Of a DNA stretch of 25,789 nt, positions 13,721-22,620 are shown one piece after another. The notes beneath the pieces were generated by a model. It did no database searches. It was not told where the DNA came from and saw only the letters and a program-made list of their open reading frames with translations. Origin of the DNA: Allobrachymonas sp. (GTDB taxonomy: Bacteria; Pseudomonadota; Gammaproteobacteria; Burkholderiales; Burkholderiaceae_C); contig JAAUOI010000006.1 in the NCBI GenBank assembly GCA_012036375.1, positions 1 through 25,789 of the forward strand. Reading direction: 5' to 3'. A program made the translations under genes and the position numbers. Position 1 is the stretch's first letter, and each line of letters begins with the position of its first letter.

Positions 13721-15744
13721 TTACTTTTTATCTAACTCAGCGGGTACTGAAAACAGCCCACCCAACTGCGTACCAGCCACATTGAAATCCACCGAGAAAT
13801 TGCCAGGTTTGACGATGGTCACCGAGCGTTCGGCTTCTTTAACCGCCTTCTCCTCTAGCGTTACATCGCTGGAGAATTCGTAGTCCAAATCAAGCAAGCT
13901 CACCGTAGGTACAAAATCGTCCGGTTTTTCAGAACGCTGCCCCTCTAGCGCATCAAGCAAAACAGGTGCGCCAGCGCTTGCAGGCAGGAGCTTCGCTTGC
14001 GCCGAGCTGTATGTTTGCTCCAGCTGCGAACGAGTCTCCAGCAATTCAAACAAATCAAACAGGTCATGATAAGCAGGCAGTTGAACCAACTTGCGCCCGA
14101 GCATCGGGCCGATCAACCAAGCAGCAATCACGTCATGTGCGGCTGAAGTGCCTTGTGCCCAAGCAGCACATAACTCACTTGCAGCACGGGAATAACCCAC
14201 CAAACCTAACACATTGGCATTAGGCTCATGCCAATACGGCGCCATGCGATTGAATTGCAAACGATATTTCTTGCGCATGGACTCAAAATCCTCGCGTAAC
14301 TCAAGTTGTTCACACAATTGCATATATTCCAAATAGGCCCAAGCGCAGGTATCGACATGCGCCTCGATGTGCTCGTACAAAAGAACTAAAGCAGCCTCAG
14401 GTCGTCCGAGCACAGTCAAGCCGCTGACGGCAGTTCGCAATTCCAGCAGATGCTCGACCGCGCTGTCTGCGCTCAGGGGCTTGACGCGCGTTTGCTGTAG
14501 CAACTCAATATTGGCGCGATCTGCATCATGTCGCTCGAATTGCGCAGCTTGTAATTGAGCCTTCAATGCATGCGCCAGTTGCTCTTGCTCAAAGACTTCA
14601 CGCGCCTCGTCATCGGGCAACCACTGCATTTCTTGATGCGCATCTTCAGGGTGCAACATGGTGGACGGCATCTCCGTCATGATTGCCGTACTGCCTAAGC
14701 CTGTGCTGCTGTGTGAGGAGGCGATAGCCTCTTGTTGCGTTCGCCGCAGCAATATGTTGCGCAGCACCCGGCGTGATTTATCAAGGAGCGATTCCTGGTG
14801 GGTGCTAGCGATAGCTGCAAGCTCGCAGGCTTGCTGCAAATCGTGATCGCTAACTGGCAGTTGCGCGGTTTGCCCATGTAGGCAAAGCCTCTCTAACTGG
14901 CGTCGCTTGCGTCAATTGCCGTCCGCTCGCGTGGGCGGAAGGTCGACCGTTTTAGTAGTGTCGCCTTGTTCTGGTAGACCTGATAAGTCAGTTGCAAAGT
15001 CGTCGGCAAAATCTGGCAGGTCTTCTAGCTCCTGCACCAATTGATCATCAAAGGAGCATGGGTTGCTTGGGTTGTTGGTCTCGTCTGTGGCGCAGCATGT
15101 GCAGAATTAGAGTGTTTGACCTCAAATTTGTCAGGGGGTTGGAGCGCTGAGGGCGGAGTGCTTGTCGTGTTGAGCTGATGTGGCGCGTGAGTTTGTTGTG
15201 TCTGTATTGCGCCCGTGTTGCGCATCCCAAGGTCAAGAGGCGGCAATTGCGGCTGCGCCTCCTCACCCCATTCAAAGGTAGATGCCTCAGCCCAATCTTG
15301 CAGCTGCTTGTCTTGCAATTGCAAGCGCCTGCGACGCTCTAGCAACCACAACCCACCCAATCCCAATAAGCTCGCAGCACCTGCGTAAACCAACGGATGA
15401 TTCCAGCGGTTATCTCGATCAATGATGGCCTGCACTTTCAAGGCTGCCAGTTCTTCTTGCGCTTTTTGATGATCCACAGCCAATTTGTCGGCCTGCGCCT
15501 TGGCTCGCGCTTGCTCTGCTTGGCGAAGCTGAATTTGTGCGGGCTCCTCACTGAGGCCCTCCCAGAGTTGCCGTGCAGATTCCCGATCCAAAACAGGCTG
15601 CTGCAGCGGATTCAACTCCAAACTGCTGCGCAGCACAGGCTGAATCGCTTGATCAGTCGCTGTCGGGTCTAGCAAGATCAAGCGTGCCTGTGCATCTGTT
15701 GCCGACAAAACAGGGCGTGGTGCTACAGGAGGCGTATTGCTCAT
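13721..15744 (-). CDS. FimV-like membrane protein, interrupted by a frameshift and an in-frame stop
   Basis: The gene starts nine bases after lpxC at ATG 15744. Its first part has a coiled coil rich in A, Q, E and K (about residues 60-110), one membrane segment (NHPLVYAGAASLLGLGGLWLL) and an RRRR anchor. The frame stops at 15025, but one added base in the AAA at 15050-15052 continues it as HAPFDDQLVQELEDLPDFAD. A TGA at 14912-14914 then precedes an open frame in the same phase to 13721. That part contains the repeat-like segment LRTAVSGLTVLGRPEAALVL and YLEYMQLCEQLELREDFESM, which I recall from Burkholderiales FimV-family proteins linked to polar pili or motility. With the base added the span is an exact 674 codons plus stop. 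Two separate genes are the alternative reading. Confidence 0.55.
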
Positions 15745-15753
15745 GGAATGCCG

Positions 15754-16683
15754 CTACCAAGCAGGTAGCCAGCGCGAAAAACCAGAGGGCGCTAGCTCGA
15801 CCTGCTCAAAACTCACCACCTCATAGGCTTGCGGGCGCGCGAGCAGTTCGCGCAGCAGCAAATTATTTAGCGCATGCCCTGAACGGAACGCACTATAGGA
15901 AGCCAGCAGGGGCTTGCCCAAGCAATATAAATCGCCCATCGCGTCCAAGATTTTGTGCTTGACGAACTCATCGTCATAGCGTAGACCGCCTTGGTTCAGC
16001 ACCCGATAGTCATCCATCACGATGGCATTATCCAAACCACCACCCAGGCCCAAACCTTTGGCTCGCAAGCTTTCAACATCTTTAGTGAAGCCAAAGGTAC
16101 GTGCGCGGGCTATATCACGGGCGTAGTTATCTCGTGATAAATCAAACTCTACATACTGCCCAGTGGCATCCACGGCTGGATGGCCAAACTCAATTTCAAA
16201 TTTCAGCTTAAACCCTTCAAACGGATCGAGGCGAGCCCACTTGAGCTGCTCGCCTTCGCCTTGCTTGACTTCGATGGACTCCAGCACGCGCACAAAACGC
16301 TTCGGGCTTTGCTGCGTCACAATTCCGGCACTTTGCAACAAAAAAACGAAGGACGCCGATGAACCATCCAATATGGGCACTTCTTCGGCAGTAATATCAA
16401 TGTACAAATTGTCCAAGCCTAAGCCGGAGCAGGCCGACAACAAATGCTCAATAGTTTGAACTCGCGCCGAATGCCCAGGCGCTGTGATACTGGTGGCCAT
16501 GCGCGTATCTGTCACCGCCACCGTGCTCACAGGAATGTCCACAGGTTCGGCCAAATCCACCCGGCGAAACACAATACCCGTATCCGGCGCAGCAGGACGC
16601 AAGCTCAGTTCCACGCGCTGACCGCTGTGCACGCCAACGCCAACGGCATTTACGAGGGATTTGATGGTTCTTTGTAACAACAC
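15754..16683 (-). CDS. lpxC: UDP-3-O-acyl-N-acetylglucosamine deacetylase LpxC
   Basis: LpxC is the committed, zinc-dependent step of lipid A synthesis in the cytoplasm. The 309-residue protein begins with the family-typical LLQRTIKSLVNAVGVGVHSG. It has IEHLLSA with Glu79 and His80 (catalytic base and zinc ligand), KHKILDAMGD with His243 and Asp247 as the other zinc ligands, and RSGHALNN with His270, the acid/base histidine. Length and motif spacing are normal and the frame is intact. The gene is separated from ftsZ by a hairpin terminator, so it probably has its own promoter in the 80-base gap or depends on read-through. It is followed at nine bases by the FimV-like gene. Confidence 0.97.
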   Translation of the reverse strand: MLLQRTIKSLVNAVGVGVHSGQRVELSLRPAAPDTGIVFRRVDLAEPVDIPVSTVAVTDTRMATSITAPGHSARVQTIEHLLSACSGLGLDNLYIDITAEEVPILDGSSASFVFLLQSAGIVTQQSPKRFVRVLESIEVKQGEGEQLKWARLDPFEGFKLKFEIEFGHPAVDATGQYVEFDLSRDNYARDIARARTFGFTKDVESLRAKGLGLGGGLDNAIVMDDYRVLNQGGLRYDDEFVKHKILDAMGDLYCLGKPLLASYSAFRSGHALNNLLLRELLARPQAYEVVSFEQVELAPSGFSRWLPAW

Positions 16684-16700
16684 AGCACGATTCTAGTAGA

Positions 16701-16740
16701 CAAAAAGTAACAAAGCGCACTGGTTGAGCCCAGTGCGCTT
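16701..16740 (-). terminator. intrinsic terminator after ftsZ
   Basis: An 11-bp perfect stem (AAGCGCACTGG at 16713-16723 with its complement at 16730-16740) encloses a six-base loop. On the minus strand it is followed by a T-rich run (TTGTTACTTTTTG). It lies 24 bases downstream of the ftsZ stop and would end the dcw transcript before lpxC. Confidence 0.8.
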
Positions 16741-16763
16741 CTCAGGTGAAAGGAATTGAAACT

Positions 16764-18002
16764 TTAATCGGCCTGCTTGCGCAAAAAAGCAGGGATTTCC
16801 AAATCATCCATACCGCCAGCCGACAAGGCATCCACCTTGGCCGTAGCCTGTGTGCGGTTGGTGCGCCACACGCTCGGAATTTCCACACCGCTGTAGCCCG
16901 GCTGGGCTGCGCCGATACCCATAGCAGCACCGGCAGGACTTTGGCCAACCACTTGATTCACGGTAGGAATGCTGGGCATGCCAAATGCATCATCAGTGCC
17001 CGTGCGCACCACTTGCATAGGAGGCGCAGTGCGGCGAGCGCCTTGACGGGACAAACCAGTCGCAACCACCGTCACGCGAATATTGTCGCCCAAGCCATCG
17101 TCATATGCCGTGCCGTAAATCACATGCGCATCAGGCGATGCGTAGGCGCGAATTGTGTTCATCGCAAGCTTCGATTCTGACAGTTTGAGCGAACCCTTGG
17201 CCGCTGTGATCAAGACTAGTACGCCTTTGGCGCCCGATAAATCAATGCCTTCCAACAGCGGGCAAGCCACTGCTTGCTCCGCCGCAATACGCGCGCGATC
17301 TGGGCCGTTGGCTGCTGCCGTGCCCATCATGGCTTTGCCCGGCTCACCCATCACCGTGCGCACATCCTCAAAGTCCACGTTCACATGGCCGGGCACATTG
17401 ATGATTTCAGCAATACCGCCCACGGCGTTTTTCAGCACATCGTTGGCATGCGCGAAGGCTTCGTCTTGCGTGATGTCGTCACCCAACACCTCAAGTAATT
17501 TCTCGTTGAGCACCACAATGAGCGAATCCACATTGGCCTCTAATTCAGCCAAGCCGGAGTCTGCATTGCTCATGCGACGGCCACCCTCCCATTCGAAGGG
17601 CTTGGTGACCACGCCCACCGTAAGAATGCCCATCTCGCGAGCGACTTTGGCAATCACGGGGGCTGCACCCGTGCCTGTACCGCCGCCCATACCTGCAGTG
17701 ATGAAGAGCATGTGCGCCCCATCAATGGCTGTACGAATCTCGTCTTCAGCAGTGTGTGCACTGTCGCGGCCTTTTTCTGGCTTACTGCCAGCGCCCAGAC
17801 CAGAAGTGCCCAGTTGAATCGTCTTGTGCGCCGCGCTGCGAGCCAAGGCTTGCGCATCGGTGTTCGCAGCGATAAATTCCACGCCCTGCACCGAGCAAGC
17901 AATCATGTGCTCCACAGCATTGCCGCCGCCGCCGCCCACGCCAATCACCTTGATTTGCGTGCCTTGGTTGAACTCTTCCACTTCAATCATTTCAATTCCC
18001 AT
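16764..18002 (-). CDS. ftsZ: cell-division GTPase FtsZ
   Basis: FtsZ is the tubulin-like protein that forms the division ring. The 412-residue protein has the glycine-rich start IKVIGVGGGGGNAV (17-30), the tubulin signature GGGTGTG (106-112) and KPFEWEGGRRM. The T7-loop region is NVDFEDVRTVM, and the conserved C-terminal peptide DLEIPAFLRKQAD binds FtsA and other partners. The linker between the globular domain and the tail is short, about 60-70 residues. The frame is intact. Start choice is supported by a strong ribosome-binding site. It is the last gene before the terminator and is separated from ftsA by 124 bases, the widest gap within the division cluster, which could hold a dedicated ftsZ promoter. 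Confidence 0.98.
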   Translation of the reverse strand: MGIEMIEVEEFNQGTQIKVIGVGGGGGNAVEHMIACSVQGVEFIAANTDAQALARSAAHKTIQLGTSGLGAGSKPEKGRDSAHTAEDEIRTAIDGAHMLFITAGMGGGTGTGAAPVIAKVAREMGILTVGVVTKPFEWEGGRRMSNADSGLAELEANVDSLIVVLNEKLLEVLGDDITQDEAFAHANDVLKNAVGGIAEIINVPGHVNVDFEDVRTVMGEPGKAMMGTAAANGPDRARIAAEQAVACPLLEGIDLSGAKGVLVLITAAKGSLKLSESKLAMNTIRAYASPDAHVIYGTAYDDGLGDNIRVTVVATGLSRQGARRTAPPMQVVRTGTDDAFGMPSIPTVNQVVGQSPAGAAMGIGAAQPGYSGVEIPSVWRTNRTQATAKVDALSAGGMDDLEIPAFLRKQAD

Positions 18003-18009
18003 GTGATAT

Positions 18010-18015
18010 CTCCTT
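18010..18015 (-). promoter_or_regulatory. strong Shine-Dalgarno sequence of ftsZ
   Basis: AAGGAG lies seven bases before the ftsZ ATG on the minus strand. It is by far the best ribosome-binding site in the division cluster, in keeping with the high FtsZ level that cells need relative to FtsA and FtsQ. Confidence 0.75.
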
Positions 18016-18126
18016 CAATGTGTGTTTCAAGTGTTGATAGATAGGTTGACCGACTTGGCTTGTCGCCGGGGCCAGCACCGGGAAGTCGTGGTGGGCTTGC
18101 GCCTGCGAGGTACAGTTTTCTGAACA

Positions 18127-19356
18127 TCAGAAATTCCCCACCACAAAATCTTTGAAGCGCGAAAAGGCCGTTTTCACCGAGCCACTTTTTTGCGCCACTT
18201 TGTAGCCGCGCATGCGAGCCATGCGGGCTTCTTCGAGCAATCCCATCACGGTGGCTGCTCTCGGCTGCGCCACCATATCGGCCAAGGCCGCGCTGTATTG
18301 CGGAATGCCTCGGCGGACGGGTTTGAGGAAAATATCTTCGCCCAACTCCACCATGCCCGGCATGACTGAACTGCCGCCTGTGATCACGATGCCAGAAGAC
18401 AAAACTTCTTCGTAACCCGAATCGCGAATCACCTGCATCACCAACTGATAAATCTCTTCCACACGCGGCTCAATCACACCGGCCAAAGCTTGCTTGCCCA
18501 ACATGCGTGGGCCGCGATCACCCAAGCCCGGCACTTCCACCTGCGTTTGAGGATCAGCTAAAAGTTGCTTGGCGCAGCCACTTTCCACCTTGATGTCTTC
18601 CGCATCTTTGGTGGGAGTGCGCAGTGCCATCGCAATATCGCTCGTAATCAAATCGCCCGCAATCGGAATCACGGCCGTGTGCCGAATCGCGCCGCCTGTA
18701 TAAATCGCAACATCGGTCGTTCCTGCACCAATATCAATCAATGCCACGCCCAAGTCTTTTTCATCGTCCGTCAAAATAGCTTTGGCAGACGCATGCGGAT
18801 TGAGCATGAGCTGCTCAACTTCTAAGCCACAGCGGCGCACACATTTGATGATGTTTTCTGCTGCACTCTGAGCACCAGTCACCAAGTGAATCTTGGCTTC
18901 CAAGCGAATGCCGCTCATGCCGATCGGTTCACGCACATCCTGCCCGTCAATCACGAATTCTTGCGGCTCGACCAGTAGCAAGCGCTGATCAGTAGAAATA
19001 TTGATGGCCTTGGCCGTTTCCACCACGCGAGCCACATCGGCAGACGATACTTCACGGTCTTTCACCGCCACCATGCCGCTTGAATTGATGCCGCGAATAT
19101 GGCTGCCTGTGATGCCGGTGTACACGCGGCTGATCTTGCAATCGGCCATCAGCTCGGCTTCTTTCAAAGCCATCTGAATGCTTTGTACGGTGGCATCAAT
19201 GTTCACAACCACACCGCGTTTGAGGCCATTGCCCGCGGCCACACCCAAGCCAGCGAGTTTCAACTCACCGCCTGCCAATACTTCGGCCACCACCGCCATA
19301 ACTTTGGAGGTACCAATATCCAAACCAACGACCAAATCTTTGTATTCTTTTGCCAT
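18127..19356 (-). CDS. ftsA: cell-division protein FtsA
   Basis: FtsA is the actin-like protein that tethers FtsZ to the inner membrane. The 409-residue protein has the phosphate-1 motif VVGLDIGTSKVMAVV (9-23), the phosphate-2 region VALIDIGAGTTDVAIY, the adenosine motif SSGIVITGGSSVMPG, and a 1C-domain segment between. The C terminus AFSRFKDFVVGNF is an amphipathic helix typical of the membrane-targeting sequence. The ATG at 19356 follows an AGAGG box, nine bases after the ftsQ stop. The reading frame is intact and no repeat copy was found in it. Confidence 0.97.
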   Translation of the reverse strand: MAKEYKDLVVGLDIGTSKVMAVVAEVLAGGELKLAGLGVAAGNGLKRGVVVNIDATVQSIQMALKEAELMADCKISRVYTGITGSHIRGINSSGMVAVKDREVSSADVARVVETAKAINISTDQRLLLVEPQEFVIDGQDVREPIGMSGIRLEAKIHLVTGAQSAAENIIKCVRRCGLEVEQLMLNPHASAKAILTDDEKDLGVALIDIGAGTTDVAIYTGGAIRHTAVIPIAGDLITSDIAMALRTPTKDAEDIKVESGCAKQLLADPQTQVEVPGLGDRGPRMLGKQALAGVIEPRVEEIYQLVMQVIRDSGYEEVLSSGIVITGGSSVMPGMVELGEDIFLKPVRRGIPQYSAALADMVAQPRAATVMGLLEEARMARMRGYKVAQKSGSVKTAFSRFKDFVVGNF

Positions 19357-19365
19357 GTTTGCCTC

Positions 19366-20169
19366 TTAGCGCGCCTCAGGCACATTCGCTGTGGTGGACA
19401 CCCCGCGCATGCGAATGGCGTAACCTTGCGCGTGCCTCAAATCCACCGACTCAATTCGATCCAAGCCTGCACGCTGGTAAGTGGCCAACACCTGCCGCTG
19501 CGTGGCTAAAAATTTATTCAACCGCGCGAGCACTTGCTCTGTCGAGCCCAAGCCCAGCTCCATTTCTGCCCCACTATCCAATAGCAAAGCCCAAGAGCCT
19601 TGATGGGAGAGATTGAGCTGCTCAACCGTGGCATCAAAAGGCTTAAACACGGATTGCAATTGGCGATACATCTTGAGCATCTGCTGCGATTGGTTATCCA
19701 CGCCTACTAGGCGCGGCAAGTCATCCGTCTCAGCCTCGCCTGTATTGGCTTCAAAAATTTCGCCATGAGTATTGACCATGCGCGACTCCGTGTCTGCGCC
19801 CCAAAATCCCACGCTGCGGTGCTCTTCAATCGTGATGCGCAAACGATTCGGAAACTCACGGCGCACCGTAGCTTTTCGCACCCATGGCACGGACTCAAAC
19901 ACGTTGCGCACCTGCGCCAAATCAGTCGTGAAAAAATTGCCACTGATGCGCGAGCCCACATTGGCTTGCAAAGACACACTGCTGTGATGGGATGTATCGC
20001 CCTCCACCACGATCCGCGCAATACCAAATATCGGATGCGCCAAGGTCCAACGCGCAAACATCGTCATCGCCGCCAAACACGCCAAAATCGCCAAGCCCCA
20101 AGCCGCCCAATTCATCAGGCGCACGTCCATTGGCAAGGGCTCAGATGGATGCAGCATCGCAGCGTTCAT
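19366..20169 (-). CDS. ftsQ: cell-division protein FtsQ
   Basis: FtsQ is a bitopic divisome scaffold that binds FtsB/FtsL. The ATG at 20169 overlaps the ddl TGA (ATGA) and gives 267 residues; a longer upstream reading is open but lies inside ddl. The protein has a short cytoplasmic tail, one membrane segment at about residues 21-38 (AAWGLAILACLAAMTMF), and a POTRA domain beginning FGIARIVVEGDTSHHSS. It then has the beta domain with FPNRLRITIEEHRSVGFWG and a C-terminal DLRHAQGYAIRM strand, all characteristic of FtsQ. Coupled to ddl upstream and ftsA downstream. Confidence 0.95.
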   Translation of the reverse strand: MNAAMLHPSEPLPMDVRLMNWAAWGLAILACLAAMTMFARWTLAHPIFGIARIVVEGDTSHHSSVSLQANVGSRISGNFFTTDLAQVRNVFESVPWVRKATVRREFPNRLRITIEEHRSVGFWGADTESRMVNTHGEIFEANTGEAETDDLPRLVGVDNQSQQMLKMYRQLQSVFKPFDATVEQLNLSHQGSWALLLDSGAEMELGLGSTEQVLARLNKFLATQRQVLATYQRAGLDRIESVDLRHAQGYAIRMRGVSTTANVPEAR

Positions 20170-21121
20170 CCGCGCACTCCATCCAACGTCGCTGTTTCCA
20201 ACACACGCACACACAAATCTTCATAGCTGATGCCTGCTGCCTTGGCAGACATCGGTACCAAAGAATGACTGGTCATGCCCGGGCTGGTGTTGATTTCCAG
20301 CAAGTACGGCTTGCGCGTGGCTGCATCAATCATCACATCCGCCCGCGCCCAGCCTCTGCAATCCAAGCTGCGATAGGCTTTGAGCACGATGTCTTGAATG
20401 TGTTTTTCCTCTGCTTCTGGCAAGCCGCTCGGAACGAGATACTGCGTGTCATTACCAAAATACTTGTTGTGATAATCGTAGTTGCCCGCTGGTGCAACGA
20501 TACGAATCACAGGCAAAGCCTGCGCTTGATCGCCTGAGCCGATCACAGGAACGGTCACCTCATCGCCCGCAATGAATTGCTCACACAGCACCATGCGGTC
20601 ATGCTTGGCCGCCAATTGATAGGCGGGATCGCATTGCGCAGATTCTGTGATCTTGGACAAGCCAATCGTCGAACCCTCACGTGCCGGCTTGACGATCATG
20701 GTGCGCCACCCACCGCGATCTGCGCCAATGCAGCACGCGTTTCTTGTCCGCTGTGCACCATGCGCCAATCGGGCGTAGGCAAATTCTCAGAGCGCCACAA
20801 GCGCTTGGTCATCACCTTATCCATCGCCAAGCTCGAAGCCATGACCCCAGAGCCGGTGTAAGGGATACCCAACAACTCCAAAGCACCTTGCACCGTGCCG
20901 TCTTCACCATGACGGCCATGCAATGCAATAAAACAGCGAGCAAAGCCCTCGCGCTTGAGCTCACTCAAATCACGCTCTGCCGGATCAAAAGCATGCGCAT
21001 CCACCCCTTTGGTGCGCAAAGCCGCCAGCACACCCTGCCCCGACATGAGGGAAACCTCACGCTCGGAGGAGGCGCCGCCATACAGCACTGCCGTTTTTCC
21101 GAATAGGTTTGATTTGCTCAT
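20166..21121 (-). CDS. ddl: D-alanine--D-alanine ligase Ddl, one-base frameshift
   Basis: Ddl makes the D-Ala-D-Ala dipeptide for MurF. The start MSKSNLFGKTAVLYGGASSE gives the family-typical N terminus with KTAVLYGGASSEREVSL. ALHGRHGEDGTVQG and GIPYTGSGVMASSLAMDK follow. The frame then stops at 20696, directly beside the continuing frame MIVKPAREGSTIGLSK. Adding one base next to 20700 (CC to CCC) gives GGAPMIVKPAREG and a 318-residue protein of normal length, ending after the ATP-grasp signature EINTSPGMTSHSLVP. Only this single base separates it from an intact enzyme, so a sequence error is likely. In this arrangement it corresponds to ddlB of E. coli. Confidence 0.92.
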
Positions 21122-21158
21122 ATTTTTAAAGTGGAATCGCACATGATTATTACCCAAG

Positions 21159-21179
21159 ATGCTCCTATTTTTGTAGCAT
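21159..21179 (+). repeat. half copy H of the dispersed repeat (between murC and ddl)
   Basis: ATGCTCCTATTTTTGTAGCA matches the right-hand stem of the murG copy (ATGCTCACTATTTTGTAGCA) with a few differences and can fold with ATGCT/AGCAT. The core half is absent. It lies in the only sizeable gap within murD-ftsA. Confidence 0.5.
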
Positions 21180-21194
21180 TTTTTGCTGGCATGT

Positions 21195-22620
21195 TCATTT
21201 CTGTGGTGTTTTTGCTATTGACTTCATAGCAACCAGCTGGCTGGGTACAGCGCCAATCGAGCCTGCGCCCATGCAGATCACCACATCTCCCGGCTTTGCC
21301 GCATCGACGATGGCCTCAGGCATTGCATTAATCGATCCACAAAAACAGGCTCGACCTTGCCCGCCACGCGCAAAGCACGAGCCAGCGCACGACCATCCGC
21401 CGCCACAATCGGCGCCTCCCCAGCGGCATACACTTCACTAAGCAATACCAAATCAGCGTCGCCAAGCACCTTGACGAAATCTTCAAAGCAATCGCGGGTA
21501 CGGCTATAGCGGTGCGGCTGGAAGGCCAAAATAATGCGCTGCTTGGGAAATGCGCCCCGCGCGGCAGCCAGCGTGGCCGCCATCTCCACGGGGTGATGGC
21601 CATAGTCATCAATCACCCGGAAGCTGCCAAGGCCGTTTTCGGTTTTCACCGTCACATCGCCATAGCTTTGGAAACGCCGGCCAACGCCTTTAAAGTCAGC
21701 CAAGGCTTTTTGTATCGCCTCATCCGGCACGTCTAGCTCGGTGGCGATGGCTATGGCAGCCAATGCATTGCGTACATTGTGTTCACCCGGCAGGTTCAAG
21801 GTAATCTGCAAATCGGGCAAGCTCACACCGTTGCGGCGCAGCACCCTGAAGTTCATCTGCCCATGTGCGGGTTGAACGTCCACAGCTCTCACCTGTGCAC
21901 CTTCATTCAACCCGTAGGTTGTGATCGGCCGCGCAATCTGCGGCAAGATGCTTTGCACCCCGGGGTCATCCACACACAGCACCGCTGCGCCATAAAACGG
22001 CATGCGGTGCAAAAATCGACAAACGCGGCCTTGAGCTTGTCCATGCTCTGGCCATAGGTGTCCATGTGATCGGCATCGATATTCGTGATCGTCGCCATCA
22101 CGGGCAGCAAATTCAGAAAAGAGGCATCCGACTCATCAGCCTCCACCACGATGAACTGCCCTGCACCCAGCTTGGCATTTGCCCCTGCGCTGTTCAAACG
22201 CCCGCCAATCACAAAAGTGGGATCTAAGCCTGCCTCGGCCAAGACGCTGGCCACCAGCGAGGTGGTCGTAGTTTTGCCATGCGTGCCAGCAATCGCAATG
22301 CCCTGCTTCATGCGCATGAGCTCAGCGAGCATTACTGCACGCGGCACGATGGGGATGTGTTTTTGACGCGCGGCCAGCACTTCTGGGTTATCAGGTTTGA
22401 CGGCAGTTGAGGTGACGATGCAATCGGCATTCAGGATATTGGCTTCTTGATGCCCCACCGAGGTGGTGATCCCCAAAGATTGCAAGCGCTTGAGCACAGC
22501 GCCATCACTCACATCCGAACCTGAGATCGTATAACCCAAGTTCTGCAAGACCTCGGCGATGCCGCTCATGCCCGCGCCGCCAATGCCCACGAAATGAATA
22601 TGACGAATCGCGTGCTTCAT
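21195..22620 (-). CDS. murC: UDP-N-acetylmuramate--L-alanine ligase MurC, two one-base frameshifts
   Basis: MurC adds L-Ala to UDP-MurNAc. The protein begins MKHAIRHIHFVGIGGAGMSG (nucleotide-binding GIGGAGMSG, 12-20), then has the ATP loop GTHGKTTTT (112-120), VVEADESDASFL and TNIDADHMDTYG. The frame breaks at the AAAAA at 22011-22015, where one more base gives VDFLHRMPFYGAAVLCVDDP. It breaks again near 21330, where one more base gives NAMPEAIVDAAKPGDVVICM and GAGSIGAVPSQL. With both bases the span is an exact 475 codons plus stop. The stop is TGA at 21195-21197, well beyond the premature one. The last residues, AMKSIAKTPQK, come from a repeat half-copy. The start overlaps the restored murG stop (ATGA). 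Confidence 0.92.
21212..21232 (+). repeat. half copy I of the dispersed repeat (murC C-terminal codons)
   Basis: TTGCTATTGACTTCATAGCA plus one A forms a perfect TTGCTAT/ATAGCAA stem with a seven-base loop, the same geometry as the second stem of copy A. It encodes the tail of MurC, just before the stop codon. Confidence 0.5.

Noticed and set aside
17155..17817. 220-codon frame opposite ftsZ
   Set aside because: Pro/Ser/Ala-rich shadow of a highly conserved gene; no start signal.
22505..22616. A MurG with a 37-residue C-terminal extension into murC
   Set aside because: The extension is murC DNA in another frame; one extra T at 22623-22628 gives the normal MurG end and an ATGA overlap.
20166..22620. 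Programmed ribosomal frameshifting in ddl and murC
   Set aside because: There is no consistent slippery heptamer or downstream structure, and the breaks are at unrelated positions in many genes; missing bases fit better.
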